This document shows, in pieces, positions 48,754 to 57,452 of a DNA stretch of 64,000 nt (within the stretch, counting starts at the first letter, position 1; each line of letters opens with the position of its first letter). The translations under genes and the position numbers were made by a program. The DNA comes from Bordetella ansorpii. Its GTDB lineage: Bacteria; Pseudomonadota; Gammaproteobacteria; Burkholderiales; Burkholderiaceae_B. The stretch is taken from the NCBI RefSeq assembly GCF_900078315.1, contig NZ_FKBS01000006.1, positions 218,865 through 282,864 of the forward strand, written 5' to 3'. Below the pieces are notes generated by a model. It made no database searches and was not told the DNA's origin. It was given only the letters and a program-made list of their open reading frames with translations.

Positions 48754-50214
48754 TCAGCGGGTTGGTGCCAGCCAGGCCAGCGGGGCGTCGGCGTCGGCCA
48801 CGATGGCCTCGGGCGGCAGTCCCGCTTCCTGGAGGCGCGCGCGCCAGGTGGCCGAGCGATCCGTGCCCTCATGCTCATTGAAGCCGGCCGACAGCCAGAC
48901 GCGCGTCTGCGCGGCCTTGCCGGACAGGTCCGCGATCAGCGCCAGCGTGCCCCGGTCGGGGGTCTGGTGTGCGTCGCAGGCCAGCAGCAAACGGGGCGCG
49001 GGGGTGCGCGCCAGGGCGTCCAGCAGGGTGTTGCGCTGCTCGCGCGTGTCCAGGATGCCGGCGTCGTGGGCCTGCGCAGGCAGCATCGCCGGCGGCCAGG
49101 GCGTGCCGGGCGGCAGTTCGATGCCGGCCAGCACCGCGTGGCCGGACAGATCGGGCAGGGTCTGCGTGGCGACCACCGCCGGCGTGCGCAACGGCCCGGT
49201 GGGTTGATCCAGCCCGATGGATTCGGTAGGCGGCTGCAGGCGGTCCCGCAGGGCCGCGTAGCCCGGCAGTTCGGGCTCGATGCGCAGGCGGCGCAGCGCG
49301 CGGGCCGACATGATGACGCAGCCCAGTCCTGCCAGCAGGCGCGGCACGATGCCGTAGCACACCACCTGGCCCAGCAGCCACACCGCCCATTGCGCCTGCG
49401 CGCCGGCGGGCAGGGCCTGCACGCCATCGCTGGCCTGTACCACGGCCGGATCCGGCGCGGCAAAGCCGAACTGGGCCGGCAGCCATCCCAGGCCGGCCAC
49501 CAGGCGCACGAAGGCCTCGGGTTGCAGCAGCGTGGTGGCCCAGACGAAGCGGTAGCTGGCGGTGGACAGCATGGCCAGCAGCACGGCCAAAGCCGCGCAC
49601 AGCGCCGCCAGCCACAACAGATGGCTGACCGATCCGAACAGCCAGCGCAACGCGCCCGCGCGGGCCAGCAGGTTCAACAGCGCCTGCGGCACCAGCGCGG
49701 AGTCGGGGCCGCGCGCCAGCTTTCGGGTTGTCCACAGCCACAACCGGCCCAGGCCGGTGGCGCCGGTCTGGCGGATGGCGAAAGTACTTATCCACAGCAC
49801 GAACATCAGCGCGTGCAGGCCCAGCAGCGCCGACAAGGCCCACAGCACGTTGACGGGCCGGCTGCCGTTGCCCAGGGCGCCCAGCGCGGCGCCCGCGCCG
49901 GCCAGCAGGGTGGCCAGCACCAGCAGGATGAAGGTGAGCGCCGCGCCCTGGCGCCAGCGGCCCAGCAGCGCGTCCAGGCCTTCGCGGCGCGCCAGCAGGC
50001 GCGCGCGCAGCAGAATGCGGGAGGTCAGTGTGCCGCCCGCCAGGCGGGCCTGGCGCACGGCGTCGGCATCTTCGAGCGGGCCCCAGTGCGCCTCGCGCAG
50101 CCGGACGGCTTCGGCCAGCCAGTGCGAGGCGGCTCCTTCTTCCTGCCGGGTTTCGTCGGGAAGGACGTTTCCAGCCCGGCCCTCTGCGGGCCGGGCCGCG
50201 TCAGAGGGCGGCAT
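48754..50214 (-). CDS. DUF2868 membrane protein
   Basis: This 486-residue protein has about five hydrophobic helices in its N-terminal two thirds (for example FILLVLATLLAGAGAALGAL) and a soluble C-terminal domain (LLLACDAHQTPDRGTLALIADL). It matches DUF2868, the usual operon partner of the DUF3482 GTPase, which here is 5 kb away. ATG at 50214; a TTG at 50238 is possible. Its 5' end overlaps the YkvA-like gene by 14 bases, so they are cotranscribed. Confidence 0.8.
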   Translation of the reverse strand: MPPSDAARPAEGRAGNVLPDETRQEEGAASHWLAEAVRLREAHWGPLEDADAVRQARLAGGTLTSRILLRARLLARREGLDALLGRWRQGAALTFILLVLATLLAGAGAALGALGNGSRPVNVLWALSALLGLHALMFVLWISTFAIRQTGATGLGRLWLWTTRKLARGPDSALVPQALLNLLARAGALRWLFGSVSHLLWLAALCAALAVLLAMLSTASYRFVWATTLLQPEAFVRLVAGLGWLPAQFGFAAPDPAVVQASDGVQALPAGAQAQWAVWLLGQVVCYGIVPRLLAGLGCVIMSARALRRLRIEPELPGYAALRDRLQPPTESIGLDQPTGPLRTPAVVATQTLPDLSGHAVLAGIELPPGTPWPPAMLPAQAHDAGILDTREQRNTLLDALARTPAPRLLLACDAHQTPDRGTLALIADLSGKAAQTRVWLSAGFNEHEGTDRSATWRARLQEAGLPPEAIVADADAPLAWLAPTR

Positions 50215-50593
50215 CGTGATGGACAGCGCCCTCGGCAAGGGGCTTGCCGCCCCGCCAGCGCGCCAGCGTGTCGTTGGCGCGTTGCTTGACCTTGTCGTCG
50301 ATGGAGAAGGCCACGGCGGTGAGCGCCGCGGCCATCACGGTCAGGTCGTCCGTATAGCCCACCAGCGGCGCGAAATCGGGAATGGCGTCCAGCGGCAGCA
50401 CGAAATAGCCCAGGGCGCCGTAGATGGTGCGGCGCGCCCATTTGGGCGTGTCAGGGCTTTGCGCGGCGTAGTACAGCCACAGCGCCTTCTCCAGCGCCTG
50501 GCGGCCGGCGGCCGAGGCCTGGCCGCTCAGCTTGCGCCAGAAACGGCGCTCGGAATAAGCGTTTTCGTACGAGGCGGTGTCGACAGGCGGCAT
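50201..50593 (-). CDS. YkvA/DUF1232 family protein
   Basis: This 130-residue protein contains the DUF1232 core YGALGYFVLPLDAIPDFAP followed by GYTDDLTVM, a short hydrophobic segment of unknown function. The ATG at 50593 has AGGA nine bases upstream; 50602 is an alternative. It heads a two-gene unit with DUF2868. Confidence 0.85.
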   Translation of the reverse strand: MPPVDTASYENAYSERRFWRKLSGQASAAGRQALEKALWLYYAAQSPDTPKWARRTIYGALGYFVLPLDAIPDFAPLVGYTDDLTVMAAALTAVAFSIDDKVKQRANDTLARWRGGKPLAEGAVHHDAAL

Positions 50594-50777
50594 GATGGGC
50601 ATTCCTGGCAAAACGGCGGCGCCGCTTGGGCGGCCCACCCGGATAGAGACATTGTAGATGTCTATTGGAGTGCCGGATGCCGGGGAGCGTTCCCCGGCCG
50701 CAGTCCGCCGCCGCGGGCAAAAGAAAAACGGCCCAATGGTGTCGCCACCAAAAGGCCGTCGTTCCTGCTGAATTCTT

Positions 50778-50853
50778 TGGCTCCCCGAACTGGATTCGAA
50801 CCAGTGACCTGCGGATTAACAGTCCGTCGCTCTACCGACTGAGCTATCAGGGA
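50778..50853 (-). tRNA. tRNA-Asn (anticodon GTT)
   Basis: A full 76-base cloverleaf on the minus strand: acceptor TCCCTGA / TCGGGGA, D-arm TAGCTCAGTCGGTAGAGC, anticodon loop CTGTTAA, T-loop GGTTCGAATCC and an encoded CCA end. Confidence 0.97.
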
Positions 50854-50944
50854 TCAAGAGGACCGCGATTATGCACGAAAAAACGAAGGTGTGCATGCGC
50901 GTGCGGATTTCAGAACTTCCTGAAGTCGTTCTGTTGCCTTTGCG

Positions 50945-52087
50945 TCACACGGATTCGCCGGGCAGCGGATCGAAATCCGCCCCTGGGGTCAGCGGCGCGT
51001 GCCGGTAGGTGGCGGGCGTGCGGCCCAGTTTCACGGGCGATGCCAGGCCGCGGTAGTGCTCGCCCATCTCGACCACCATCGCGCGGTGCGCCGTGTGCGG
51101 ATGGTTCAGCGCGGCGTCCACGGGCAGGACGGGGGCCGCCGGTACGTTGGCAGCCATCAGCTGCCGCACCAGGCTTTCGGCTTCGAAGTTCACCAGCGCC
51201 GCTTCCAGCTCGGCCTTCAGCGCTGTCCGGTTCGTCGACCGACCGCCCGCGCTGGCGAAGCGCTCGTCCCGCGCCAGCTCCGGCCGGCCCAGCACGCCGC
51301 ACAGGCTGGCGAACTGGCGGTCGTTGCCCACCGCGAGGAACAGCGGCTCGGTGCCCGTGCGGAACGTGTCGTACGGGTAGATGTTGGGATGCGCATTGCC
51401 CGTGCGAGTCGGCTCGCGTCCATCCATGAACCAGTTGGCCGCATGCGGATGCAGCAGCGACAGGCCGCTGTCGTACAGCGCGGCCTCGACGAACTGCCCC
51501 CGTCCGCTGCGTTGCCGTTCATTCAGGGCCAGCAGGATGCCGATCACGGCGTTCAATCCCGTCACCATGTCCACCACCGGCAGGCCCACGCGCAGCGGCT
51601 CGCCGCCGGCTTCGCCGTTGACGCTCATGAGGCCGCTCATCGCCTGGATGGCCGCGTCGTAGCCCGGCAGCGCGCCCAGCGGGCCATCGGCGCCGAAGCC
51701 CGACACACGGCACCAGATAAGCCGGGGAAAGCGCTGCGACAGCGTCTCGTAGCCCAGGCCCCAGCGTTCCATGGTGCCGATCTTGAAGTTCTCCAGCAGT
51801 ACATCGGCCTGGGCGATCAGTTCGAGCAGGCGCTCGCGGTCGGGCTCGGTCGTCAGGTCCAGATGCTGCACGCGCTTGTTGCGGTTCAAGCCGAAATAGT
51901 AGGACGCCACCCCGTCGCGGAACGGCGGCCCCCAGGTGCGCGTGTCATCGCCCTGCGGCGGTTCGACCTTCAGCACGTCGGCGCCGTGGTCGCCCAGGAT
52001 CTGCCCGCAATACGGGCCGCCCAGGATGCGCGACAGGTCCAGCACGCGCAGCCCGGCCAGCGAACCCATGTTGATTGCACTGCTCAT
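50945..52087 (-). CDS. CaiB/BaiF-family (class III) CoA-transferase
   Basis: This 380-residue enzyme has the family N-terminus LAGLRVLDLSRILGGPYCGQILGDHGADVLKVE. The catalytic Asp candidate is in SGFGADGPLGALPGYDAAIQAM (FGADG). It moves CoA between carboxylic acids. It lies 10 bases after a Bug-family binding protein gene and in the same direction as an acyl-CoA dehydrogenase, suggesting uptake, CoA activation and oxidation of one organic acid. Confidence 0.92.
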   Translation of the reverse strand: MSSAINMGSLAGLRVLDLSRILGGPYCGQILGDHGADVLKVEPPQGDDTRTWGPPFRDGVASYYFGLNRNKRVQHLDLTTEPDRERLLELIAQADVLLENFKIGTMERWGLGYETLSQRFPRLIWCRVSGFGADGPLGALPGYDAAIQAMSGLMSVNGEAGGEPLRVGLPVVDMVTGLNAVIGILLALNERQRSGRGQFVEAALYDSGLSLLHPHAANWFMDGREPTRTGNAHPNIYPYDTFRTGTEPLFLAVGNDRQFASLCGVLGRPELARDERFASAGGRSTNRTALKAELEAALVNFEAESLVRQLMAANVPAAPVLPVDAALNHPHTAHRAMVVEMGEHYRGLASPVKLGRTPATYRHAPLTPGADFDPLPGESV

Positions 52088-52097
52088 GCCGTATTCC

Positions 52098-53081
52098 TCA
52101 GTTGACCTGCGCGCCCGACTTCTCGACCACCGTCTTCCACTTGGCCTTTTCCTGCGCGATGAACTTGCCCAGCGCCTGCGGGCTGTTGTCCGCGGCGGAT
52201 TCCAGGCCCTGCGCGGCGAACAGCGCTTTCACTTTGCCGGAGTTCAGGGCCTGCACGAAGGCCTTGTTCAGCACCTGCACGCGGTCCTCGGGCGTGCCGG
52301 CCGGGGCCACGATGCCGAAGAACACGCTGACGTCGTAGCCTGCGTAGCCCTGCTCGGCCACCGTGGGCACATCGGGCAGCGCCTGCGAGCGCTTGGCGGT
52401 GGTCACGCCCAGGGCGCGCAGCTTGCCGTTCTCCACATAGGGCTTGGCCGTCAGCACGTCGGTGAAGCTCATGGTGACGTGGCCGCCCAGCAGGTCGGTC
52501 AGTGCGGGGCCCGTGCCCTTGTACGGCACGTGCAGGATGTCCGTGCCGGCAATGCCGTTGAACATCACGCCCGCCAGGTGAGACGACGCGCCGCTGCCCG
52601 ACGAGGCGAACGTCAGCTTGCCCGGATGCGATTTCGAATAGGCCACCAGTTCGGGCACCGTCTTGGCCGGCACGCTGGGGTTCACCACCAGGATGTTGGG
52701 CAGGTAGCCCACGTTGACCACCGGCGTATAGCTCTTGACCGGGTCGTAGCTCAGGTTGCTGTACAGGCTGCTGTTGATGGCCAGCGGGCCCGAGGTGCCG
52801 AACATCAGCGTGTAGCCATCGGGCGCGGCGCGCGCCACGTACTCGGCGCCGATGTTGCCGTTGGCGCCCGCGCGGTTCTCCACGATCATGGGCTGGCTGA
52901 TGTAGTTGGAGATCTCGGCGGCCAGCGTGCGGGCCATCGCATCGGTGGGGCCGCCGGGCGGGTATGGAATCACCAGCATCAGCGGCTTGGACGGAAAGGT
53001 CTCGGCGGCTTGCGCCAGCGGCGCTGCGGCGGCGGATACGAGGGCCGCGGCCAGCGCGGACAGGAAGATTCGCTTGTGCAT
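52098..53081 (-). CDS. Bug-family tripartite tricarboxylate transporter binding protein
   Basis: This 327-residue TctC-like periplasmic protein has a signal peptide (MHKRIFLSALAAALVSAAAAPLAQA) and the Bug hallmarks FPSKPLMLVIPYPPGGPTDA, ENRAGANGNIGAEYVA and YGTSGPLA-like FGTSGPLA. No tctA/tctB membrane genes are adjacent; orphan Bug proteins are abundant in Bordetella relatives. Likely binds the acid handled by the adjacent CoA-transferase. Confidence 0.93.
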   Translation of the reverse strand: MHKRIFLSALAAALVSAAAAPLAQAAETFPSKPLMLVIPYPPGGPTDAMARTLAAEISNYISQPMIVENRAGANGNIGAEYVARAAPDGYTLMFGTSGPLAINSSLYSNLSYDPVKSYTPVVNVGYLPNILVVNPSVPAKTVPELVAYSKSHPGKLTFASSGSGASSHLAGVMFNGIAGTDILHVPYKGTGPALTDLLGGHVTMSFTDVLTAKPYVENGKLRALGVTTAKRSQALPDVPTVAEQGYAGYDVSVFFGIVAPAGTPEDRVQVLNKAFVQALNSGKVKALFAAQGLESAADNSPQALGKFIAQEKAKWKTVVEKSGAQVN

Positions 53082-53179
53082 GGTGGTGTCTCCTTTGTGC
53101 GTGTCGCAGGCCGCGCGGGCGGATGGGCCGGCGCGTCGCGATGCTGTTCTGGTGGTGGGTAAGGCGGTGTTTCACGGCT

Positions 53180-53207
53180 ATACCGGCGGCTCTGCAAGCG
53201 CCGGTAT
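53180..53207 (-). promoter_or_regulatory. Hairpin between acyl-CoA dehydrogenase and Bug genes
   Basis: 9-bp arms ATACCGGCG / CGCCGGTAT with a 10-base loop, shortly after the dehydrogenase stop on the minus strand and about 100 bases before the Bug gene. No T-tract; an intercistronic processing or stabilising hairpin is likely. Confidence 0.5.
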
Positions 53208-53221
53208 CGACACGCGGGATG

Positions 53222-54916
53222 TCATGCGGGGCGGTCCGCGGATTGCGGCGTGCCGCTCGTCCAGGCTTCGGGCAGATCGTCCGGCTTCAACGGATCGCGC
53301 GGCAGCACACGATGGCGCAGCGCCAGCTGCGCCCAGCGCAGGCGGTCTGCCGAACCGGTGCGCGAGGCCTCCCACGCCATCGCGATGCTGCTGGTGCAGT
53401 GATAAAGCGCCGATGCCGCCTGGCGGGCCAGTGCATCGCCGCCTTCGCGCGCCGCCGTCTCGGCCAGGGCGCTGGCGCCATCGAGCGCGCCGCGCAGGGC
53501 GTCGGCAAACGCCGGTGCGATGCCGGCCTGTTCGAGCAACGACAGCAGATGCGCACGCAGCACCGGCAACGAGCCTTCGCGCTTGATCGCACGGATCACG
53601 TCCAGCGCCACGATGTTGCTGGTGCCTTCCCATATCGAGCCCAGATGCGCATCGCGCAGCAGGCGCGGATCGCTCCATTCCTCGATGTAGCCGCAGCCGC
53701 CGCGCACTTCCATCGCGTCGCCCGTCACCTTGCGCGCATCGCGGCAGGCGCGGAACTTGATCAGCGGCGTCAGGATGCGCAGCAGCGCATACGCGTCGGG
53801 TTCGCCGGCGTCCGAGCGCGCCAGCGCCTGCGCGGTCTGGAACATCATCGTGCGCGCCTGCTCGGCGGGCACGCGCAACTTGTCCAACTGGCGGCGCATC
53901 AGCGGCATGTCCTGCAGCGACTTGCCGAAGGCGCGGCGCTCGCGCGCCACGAATTCCGCTTCGGCCACGGCGCGCCGCATCAGGCCCGCCGCGCGCACGC
54001 CGTTCGACAGGCGCGAGTTATTGACCATGTCTGCCATCTGCACGAAGCCACGGCCCGGCTCGCCCACCAGGTAGGCCACCGCGCCCTCCAGGCGGATCTC
54101 GCCGCTGGCCATCGAGCGCGTGCCCAGTTTGTCCTTCAGGCGGATGATCCGATAGGCGTTGACGCTGCCGTCGTCCAGATGGCGCGGCAGCAGGAACAGC
54201 GAGATGCCCTTCATGCCCGCCGGCGCATCGTCGGGACGCGCCAGCACCATCGCGAACTCGGCGTCGGGATTCGAGCAGAACCACTTGTCTCCGTACAGCC
54301 GCCAGTTGCCGTCCGCATCGCGGCGCGCTTCGGTGGCCGTGGTGGCGATGTCCGACCCCGCGCCCTGCTCGGTCATGAACATGGCGCCCTGGGCCAGTTC
54401 GTCGAAATCCAGCGAGGTCAGGCGCGGCAGATAGCGCTTGACCAGTTCGGGGTTGCCGAACTTGCGCAGCGTGCGCGTCAGCGAATCCGTCATCGACACC
54501 GGGCAGCACAGGCCGAATTCGGACTGCACGAACAGGAACGTCAGCGCGTACTTCACGGCGGGCGGCATCTTGCCGCGCCAGCCCAGCGTTTCTTCGCGAT
54601 GCGACATCGCGCCCAGGCCGAATTCGCTGAAGGCCAGGCGCTCCATCTCGACGTAGGCGGGATGCTTGAGCACGCGCTGCTCGTCCAGGCCGCTGCGCGA
54701 CCGGTACTGCAGCGTGGGCGGATGGTGGTCGGCCGTGCTGGCCAGTTCGTCCAGATGCCCGCCCGCCAGTTCGCCCAGCCGGGTCAGGTGCGGTGTCAGG
54801 TGCGTCAGCAGGTCGGCTGGCAGGTACAGCGGCAGCAGCTGCTGCAACTCGCGGTCGGTGGTGTAGAAATTCTCGCCGCGGCGATCGGGCACGGGGTGCG
54901 GGGCGATGTCGGACAT
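53222..54916 (-). CDS. Acyl-CoA dehydrogenase (AidB-like)
   Basis: This 564-residue flavoenzyme is longer than standard acyl-CoA dehydrogenases (about 380-400) and has the extended N-terminus of AidB-like members. FAD/substrate motifs include FMTEQGAGSDIATTATEA and KWFCSNPDAEFAMVLAR; ERRAFGKSLQDMPLMR and RGGCGYIEEWSDPRLLRDAHLGSIWEG, here shortened, mark the C-terminal half. It is the first gene of the minus-strand catabolic unit and is divergent from a LysR gene. Confidence 0.88.
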   Translation of the reverse strand: MSDIAPHPVPDRRGENFYTTDRELQQLLPLYLPADLLTHLTPHLTRLGELAGGHLDELASTADHHPPTLQYRSRSGLDEQRVLKHPAYVEMERLAFSEFGLGAMSHREETLGWRGKMPPAVKYALTFLFVQSEFGLCCPVSMTDSLTRTLRKFGNPELVKRYLPRLTSLDFDELAQGAMFMTEQGAGSDIATTATEARRDADGNWRLYGDKWFCSNPDAEFAMVLARPDDAPAGMKGISLFLLPRHLDDGSVNAYRIIRLKDKLGTRSMASGEIRLEGAVAYLVGEPGRGFVQMADMVNNSRLSNGVRAAGLMRRAVAEAEFVARERRAFGKSLQDMPLMRRQLDKLRVPAEQARTMMFQTAQALARSDAGEPDAYALLRILTPLIKFRACRDARKVTGDAMEVRGGCGYIEEWSDPRLLRDAHLGSIWEGTSNIVALDVIRAIKREGSLPVLRAHLLSLLEQAGIAPAFADALRGALDGASALAETAAREGGDALARQAASALYHCTSSIAMAWEASRTGSADRLRWAQLALRHRVLPRDPLKPDDLPEAWTSGTPQSADRPA

Positions 54917-54963
54917 GCCGTGGTCTCCTTATGGCTTATGACTGTTTTTTCGGCCCATTCTAG

Positions 54964-54984
54964 GGATACCGATGATAGGTATCC
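54964..54984. promoter_or_regulatory. Inverted repeat in the LysR/acyl-CoA dehydrogenase divergent promoter
   Basis: GGATACC-GATGATA-GGTATCC, perfect 7-bp arms, lies in the 157-base region between the divergent genes, beside an AT-rich stretch. It is a good candidate binding site for the LysR regulator. Confidence 0.55.
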
Positions 54985-55073
54985 AATATTGATTTAGTTT
55001 TGTACGATTTGATTCGTATATTGTTGATCGGCTGCCCACGCACAAGCGGCAGCTTTTTTCCAGGGGCCCTGCG

Positions 55074-55958
55074 ATGGAACTGCGTCATCTGCGCTACTTC
55101 TCGGTGCTGGCCGAAGAGCTGCACTTCGGGCGTGCGGCGGCGCGCCTGTCGATCTCGCAGCCGCCGCTATCGGTGGCCATTCGGCAACTGGAAGAGAGCG
55201 TGGGCACGCGGCTGTTCGAGCGCAACAACAAGGCCGTCAGGCTGACCGCCGCCGGGCGCGCCATGCAGGCTTCGGCGCGCAAGATCCTGGCGCAGGCCGA
55301 AGAGGCGGCGCTGGAGGCGCGCGACGCGGCGGCGGGCCTGGCCGGGCGGTTGCGCATCGGTTTCGTGGGAGCGATGCTGTACCGCGGCTTGCCGCAGGCG
55401 CTGCGCAGCTTCCAGGCGCGCTATCCGGGCGTGCGGATCAAGCTGACCGAACTGAATTCGGGTGAGCAGATCACCGAGCTGATGCAGGATCGCCTGGACG
55501 TGGGGTTCGTGCATACCAGCCGCCTGCCGGACGAACTGGAAAGCCGGTTGCTGTTGTCGGAGCCCTTCGTGTGCTGCCTGCCAGAGAAGCATCGGCTGGC
55601 CCCCAAACGATCGGTGAAGCCCGCGGATCTGGCGTCCGAACCCTTGGTGCTGTTCGCGCACAGCGTGTCGCCGGATTATCACGACCGGGTGCTGTCGATC
55701 TGCGCCGAAGCCGGTTTCCGACCGGATGTGCGGCACGAGGTGCGGCATTGGTTGGCCGTGGTGTCGCTGGTGTCCCAAGGACTCGGGGTGGCGTTGGTGC
55801 CGAAGGCGCTGGAGCGTTCCGCGTTGGGCGGAGCAGTGTTTCGTCCGCTGGCGGGCAGCGTGGCGCGGTCGGATTCGTACGGCATCGCTCGGCGGGATGC
55901 TGGCAACACCTTGGTGACGAGATTGCTGGATGCTTTCCAGGATGGCCGGGCGAGCTGA
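55074..55958 (+). CDS. LysR-family transcriptional regulator
   Basis: This 294-residue LysR protein has the HTH start MELRHLRYFSVLAEELHFG, then SISQPPLSVAIRQLEE. The N-terminus places it with BenM/CatM/CbbR-like regulators of catabolic operons. It is divergent from the acyl-CoA dehydrogenase/Bug/CoA-transferase genes and likely controls them in response to a pathway compound. Confidence 0.9.
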   Translation: MELRHLRYFSVLAEELHFGRAAARLSISQPPLSVAIRQLEESVGTRLFERNNKAVRLTAAGRAMQASARKILAQAEEAALEARDAAAGLAGRLRIGFVGAMLYRGLPQALRSFQARYPGVRIKLTELNSGEQITELMQDRLDVGFVHTSRLPDELESRLLLSEPFVCCLPEKHRLAPKRSVKPADLASEPLVLFAHSVSPDYHDRVLSICAEAGFRPDVRHEVRHWLAVVSLVSQGLGVALVPKALERSALGGAVFRPLAGSVARSDSYGIARRDAGNTLVTRLLDAFQDGRAS

Positions 55959-56106
55959 CGGACCGCGGGCCCCAACGGCAAGGATGCCCTGTGCAGCCGG
56001 CGCGGTGCGCTGCGGTATCATCGAAAAAGACCCTGCGGCAAGCGCGGCAAGGCCGGGTCGAGTCTCGAATCGACGCCCGGCGTTGCGCTCGATGCGGCCT
56101 CATTCA

Positions 56107-56300
56107 ATGTCTGAGATGGATGTGAACGCTCTCGAGTATTTCCATGACCTCGCCCACACGGGCAGCGTGTCCCGTGCCAGCGCGTAGCTGCGTATCGAAC
56201 CATCCACGCTGACCCGGCATATCAACCGCCTGGGAGGAATGCGTCGGCGTTCGCCTGCATCAGTCCCGTCACCGCCAGCTTCCACAAGACCAGACTGTCC
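56107..56300 (+). pseudogene. LysR regulator pseudogene (N-terminal fragment)
   Basis: Translation from ATG 56107 gives NALEYFHDLAHTGSVSRASA, then an in-frame TAG (56186-56188), then LRIEPSTLTRHINRL: the full LysR HTH interrupted by a stop. Near 56236 a frameshift leads into VGVRLHQSRH, resembling the wing after the HTH. The effector domain is missing. The remaining bases to 56405 hold nothing recognisable. This 5' remnant is clearly decayed. Confidence 0.75.
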
Positions 56301-56405
56301 GCGCACGAGTCGCTGTAGTTACCGCTGGTGCGGCCTGCGCCGGGATGCGGTGATGTGCGGCCAAGCCTGCCGATGCGTTGAGGCCCACGTCCTGGGCCGT
56401 CTGGT

Positions 56406-57167
56406 TCAGGGGGTGATGATGTGCAGCCCGATGGCTCGTGCGACCGCCTGGCGTCGATTCGTCGCGCCCAGCTTACGACACGCATTGCCGATGTGGAACA
56501 CCACCGTGCGCTCCGACACGTTCAGGATGTAGGCGATCTCCCAGGAGGTCTTGCCCACGGCGGCCCATTGCAGGCAGTCCTTTTCGCGGGGCGTCAGCGC
56601 GGGGACCTGGTCGGCGCGGTGCGAGAGCTGGATGCGGCGTACCGTCTCATGCAGGTACATGGCCGTCATGGTCACCAAGCCCGCCATCGCGGCGGTATGG
56701 CGCGATGAGCGCTCGGGTGGCAAGTCTCCTGCGATCGAGAAAAGCGCGCGGTCGCCATGGATGCTGGTCAGCGGCACGGTGATGCCGCTGGCTAGCCCGT
56801 GTTCGCGCGATTCGCCGAACACCGGATGGCGCCGCTGCTCCTTCGACAGCCCGTCCCACAACAACGGCAGGTTGCTGTTCGCGGTCAGTTTCACGACGGG
56901 ATCGGTTTCGACGAACTTCGCTTCCTGATAACGCTGGATCCAGGCGGTGGGGTAGCTCGTGTAGATGCTCTCCTGGCCCAGCTGTTCGGCGCGGCGCACG
57001 CGCCCGTGGTCTCGGAAAAACCGCGGTGTGGGCGTTTCGGTCAGCAACGGCGAATAGAAGAAGCAACTGTATTCCAGCTGTTCGGCATGCGACGTGAGGA
57101 ACCGGCTCACCTCGGCACGCGTGTGCGCATGCAGCAAGGGCTCGAACATCGAAAGCGACGGGCTCAT
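56406..57167 (-). CDS. LuxR-family regulator with autoinducer-binding domain (solo)
   Basis: This 253-residue protein has an N-terminal autoinducer-binding-like domain with the conserved W/Y/D/P positions (YPTAWIQRYQEAKFVETDPVV, then LLWDGL) and a C-terminal GerE/LuxR HTH (LTPREKDCLQWAAVGKTSWEIAYILNVSERTV, here cited in part). No luxI-type synthase is encoded in the window, so it is a LuxR solo that may sense foreign or host signals. The ATG at 57167 lacks a clear ribosome site; ATG 57149 is possible. A 24-base inverted repeat lies upstream. Confidence 0.85.
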   Translation of the reverse strand: MSPSLSMFEPLLHAHTRAEVSRFLTSHAEQLEYSCFFYSPLLTETPTPRFFRDHGRVRRAEQLGQESIYTSYPTAWIQRYQEAKFVETDPVVKLTANSNLPLLWDGLSKEQRRHPVFGESREHGLASGITVPLTSIHGDRALFSIAGDLPPERSSRHTAAMAGLVTMTAMYLHETVRRIQLSHRADQVPALTPREKDCLQWAAVGKTSWEIAYILNVSERTVVFHIGNACRKLGATNRRQAVARAIGLHIITP

Positions 57168-57207
57168 TTTTTGGGCGCGTGACGCGCTGAGAGCTTGGGA
57201 AACGTCG

Positions 57208-57231
57208 ATTGTAAGACTGTAACAATACAAT
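57208..57231. promoter_or_regulatory. Inverted repeat upstream of the LuxR solo
   Basis: ATTGTA-N12-TACAAT, 6-bp arms, 41-64 bases before the likely start codon, in an AT-rich stretch. It could be an autoregulatory site. It does not match the standard lux-box consensus. Confidence 0.3.
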
Positions 57232-57286
57232 TCGTACTGCTACGTGCTGCGCGGGGAATGAAAGTGTGGCCGGGAGGCTCTGACGA

Positions 57287-57362
57287 TGGTGCCGGTGAAA
57301 GGAATCGAACCCTCGACCTTCTCATTACAAGTGAGCTGCTCTACCAACTGAGCTACACCGGC
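57287..57362 (-). tRNA. tRNA-Thr (anticodon TGT)
   Basis: A full 76-base cloverleaf on the minus strand: acceptor GCCGGTG / CACCGGC, D-arm TAGCTCAGTTGGTAGAGC, anticodon loop CTTGTAA, T-loop GGTTCGATTCC and an encoded CCA. Confidence 0.97.
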
Positions 57363-57413
57363 ACTGCCCGCCGCGCGTTGCACGCGGCAGGGGGACTGCA
57401 TTGTATGGGAAAC

Positions 57414-57439
57414 ACGCCACCGCAGTCATGCGGCGGCGT
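57414..57439 (-). terminator. Terminator after sspB
   Basis: On the minus strand ACGCCGCCGCA-TGAC-TGCGGTGGCGT (11 bp with one G.U pair) is followed by GTTTCC, 14 bases after the sspB stop. It fits an intrinsic terminator with a short T-run. Confidence 0.6.
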
Positions 57440-57452
57440 TGTCATCCGCTGA

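Noticed and set aside
57208-57231. lux box for the LuxR solo
   Set aside because: The repeat lacks the CTG..CAG core and 20-bp geometry of lux boxes; kept only as a generic inverted repeat.
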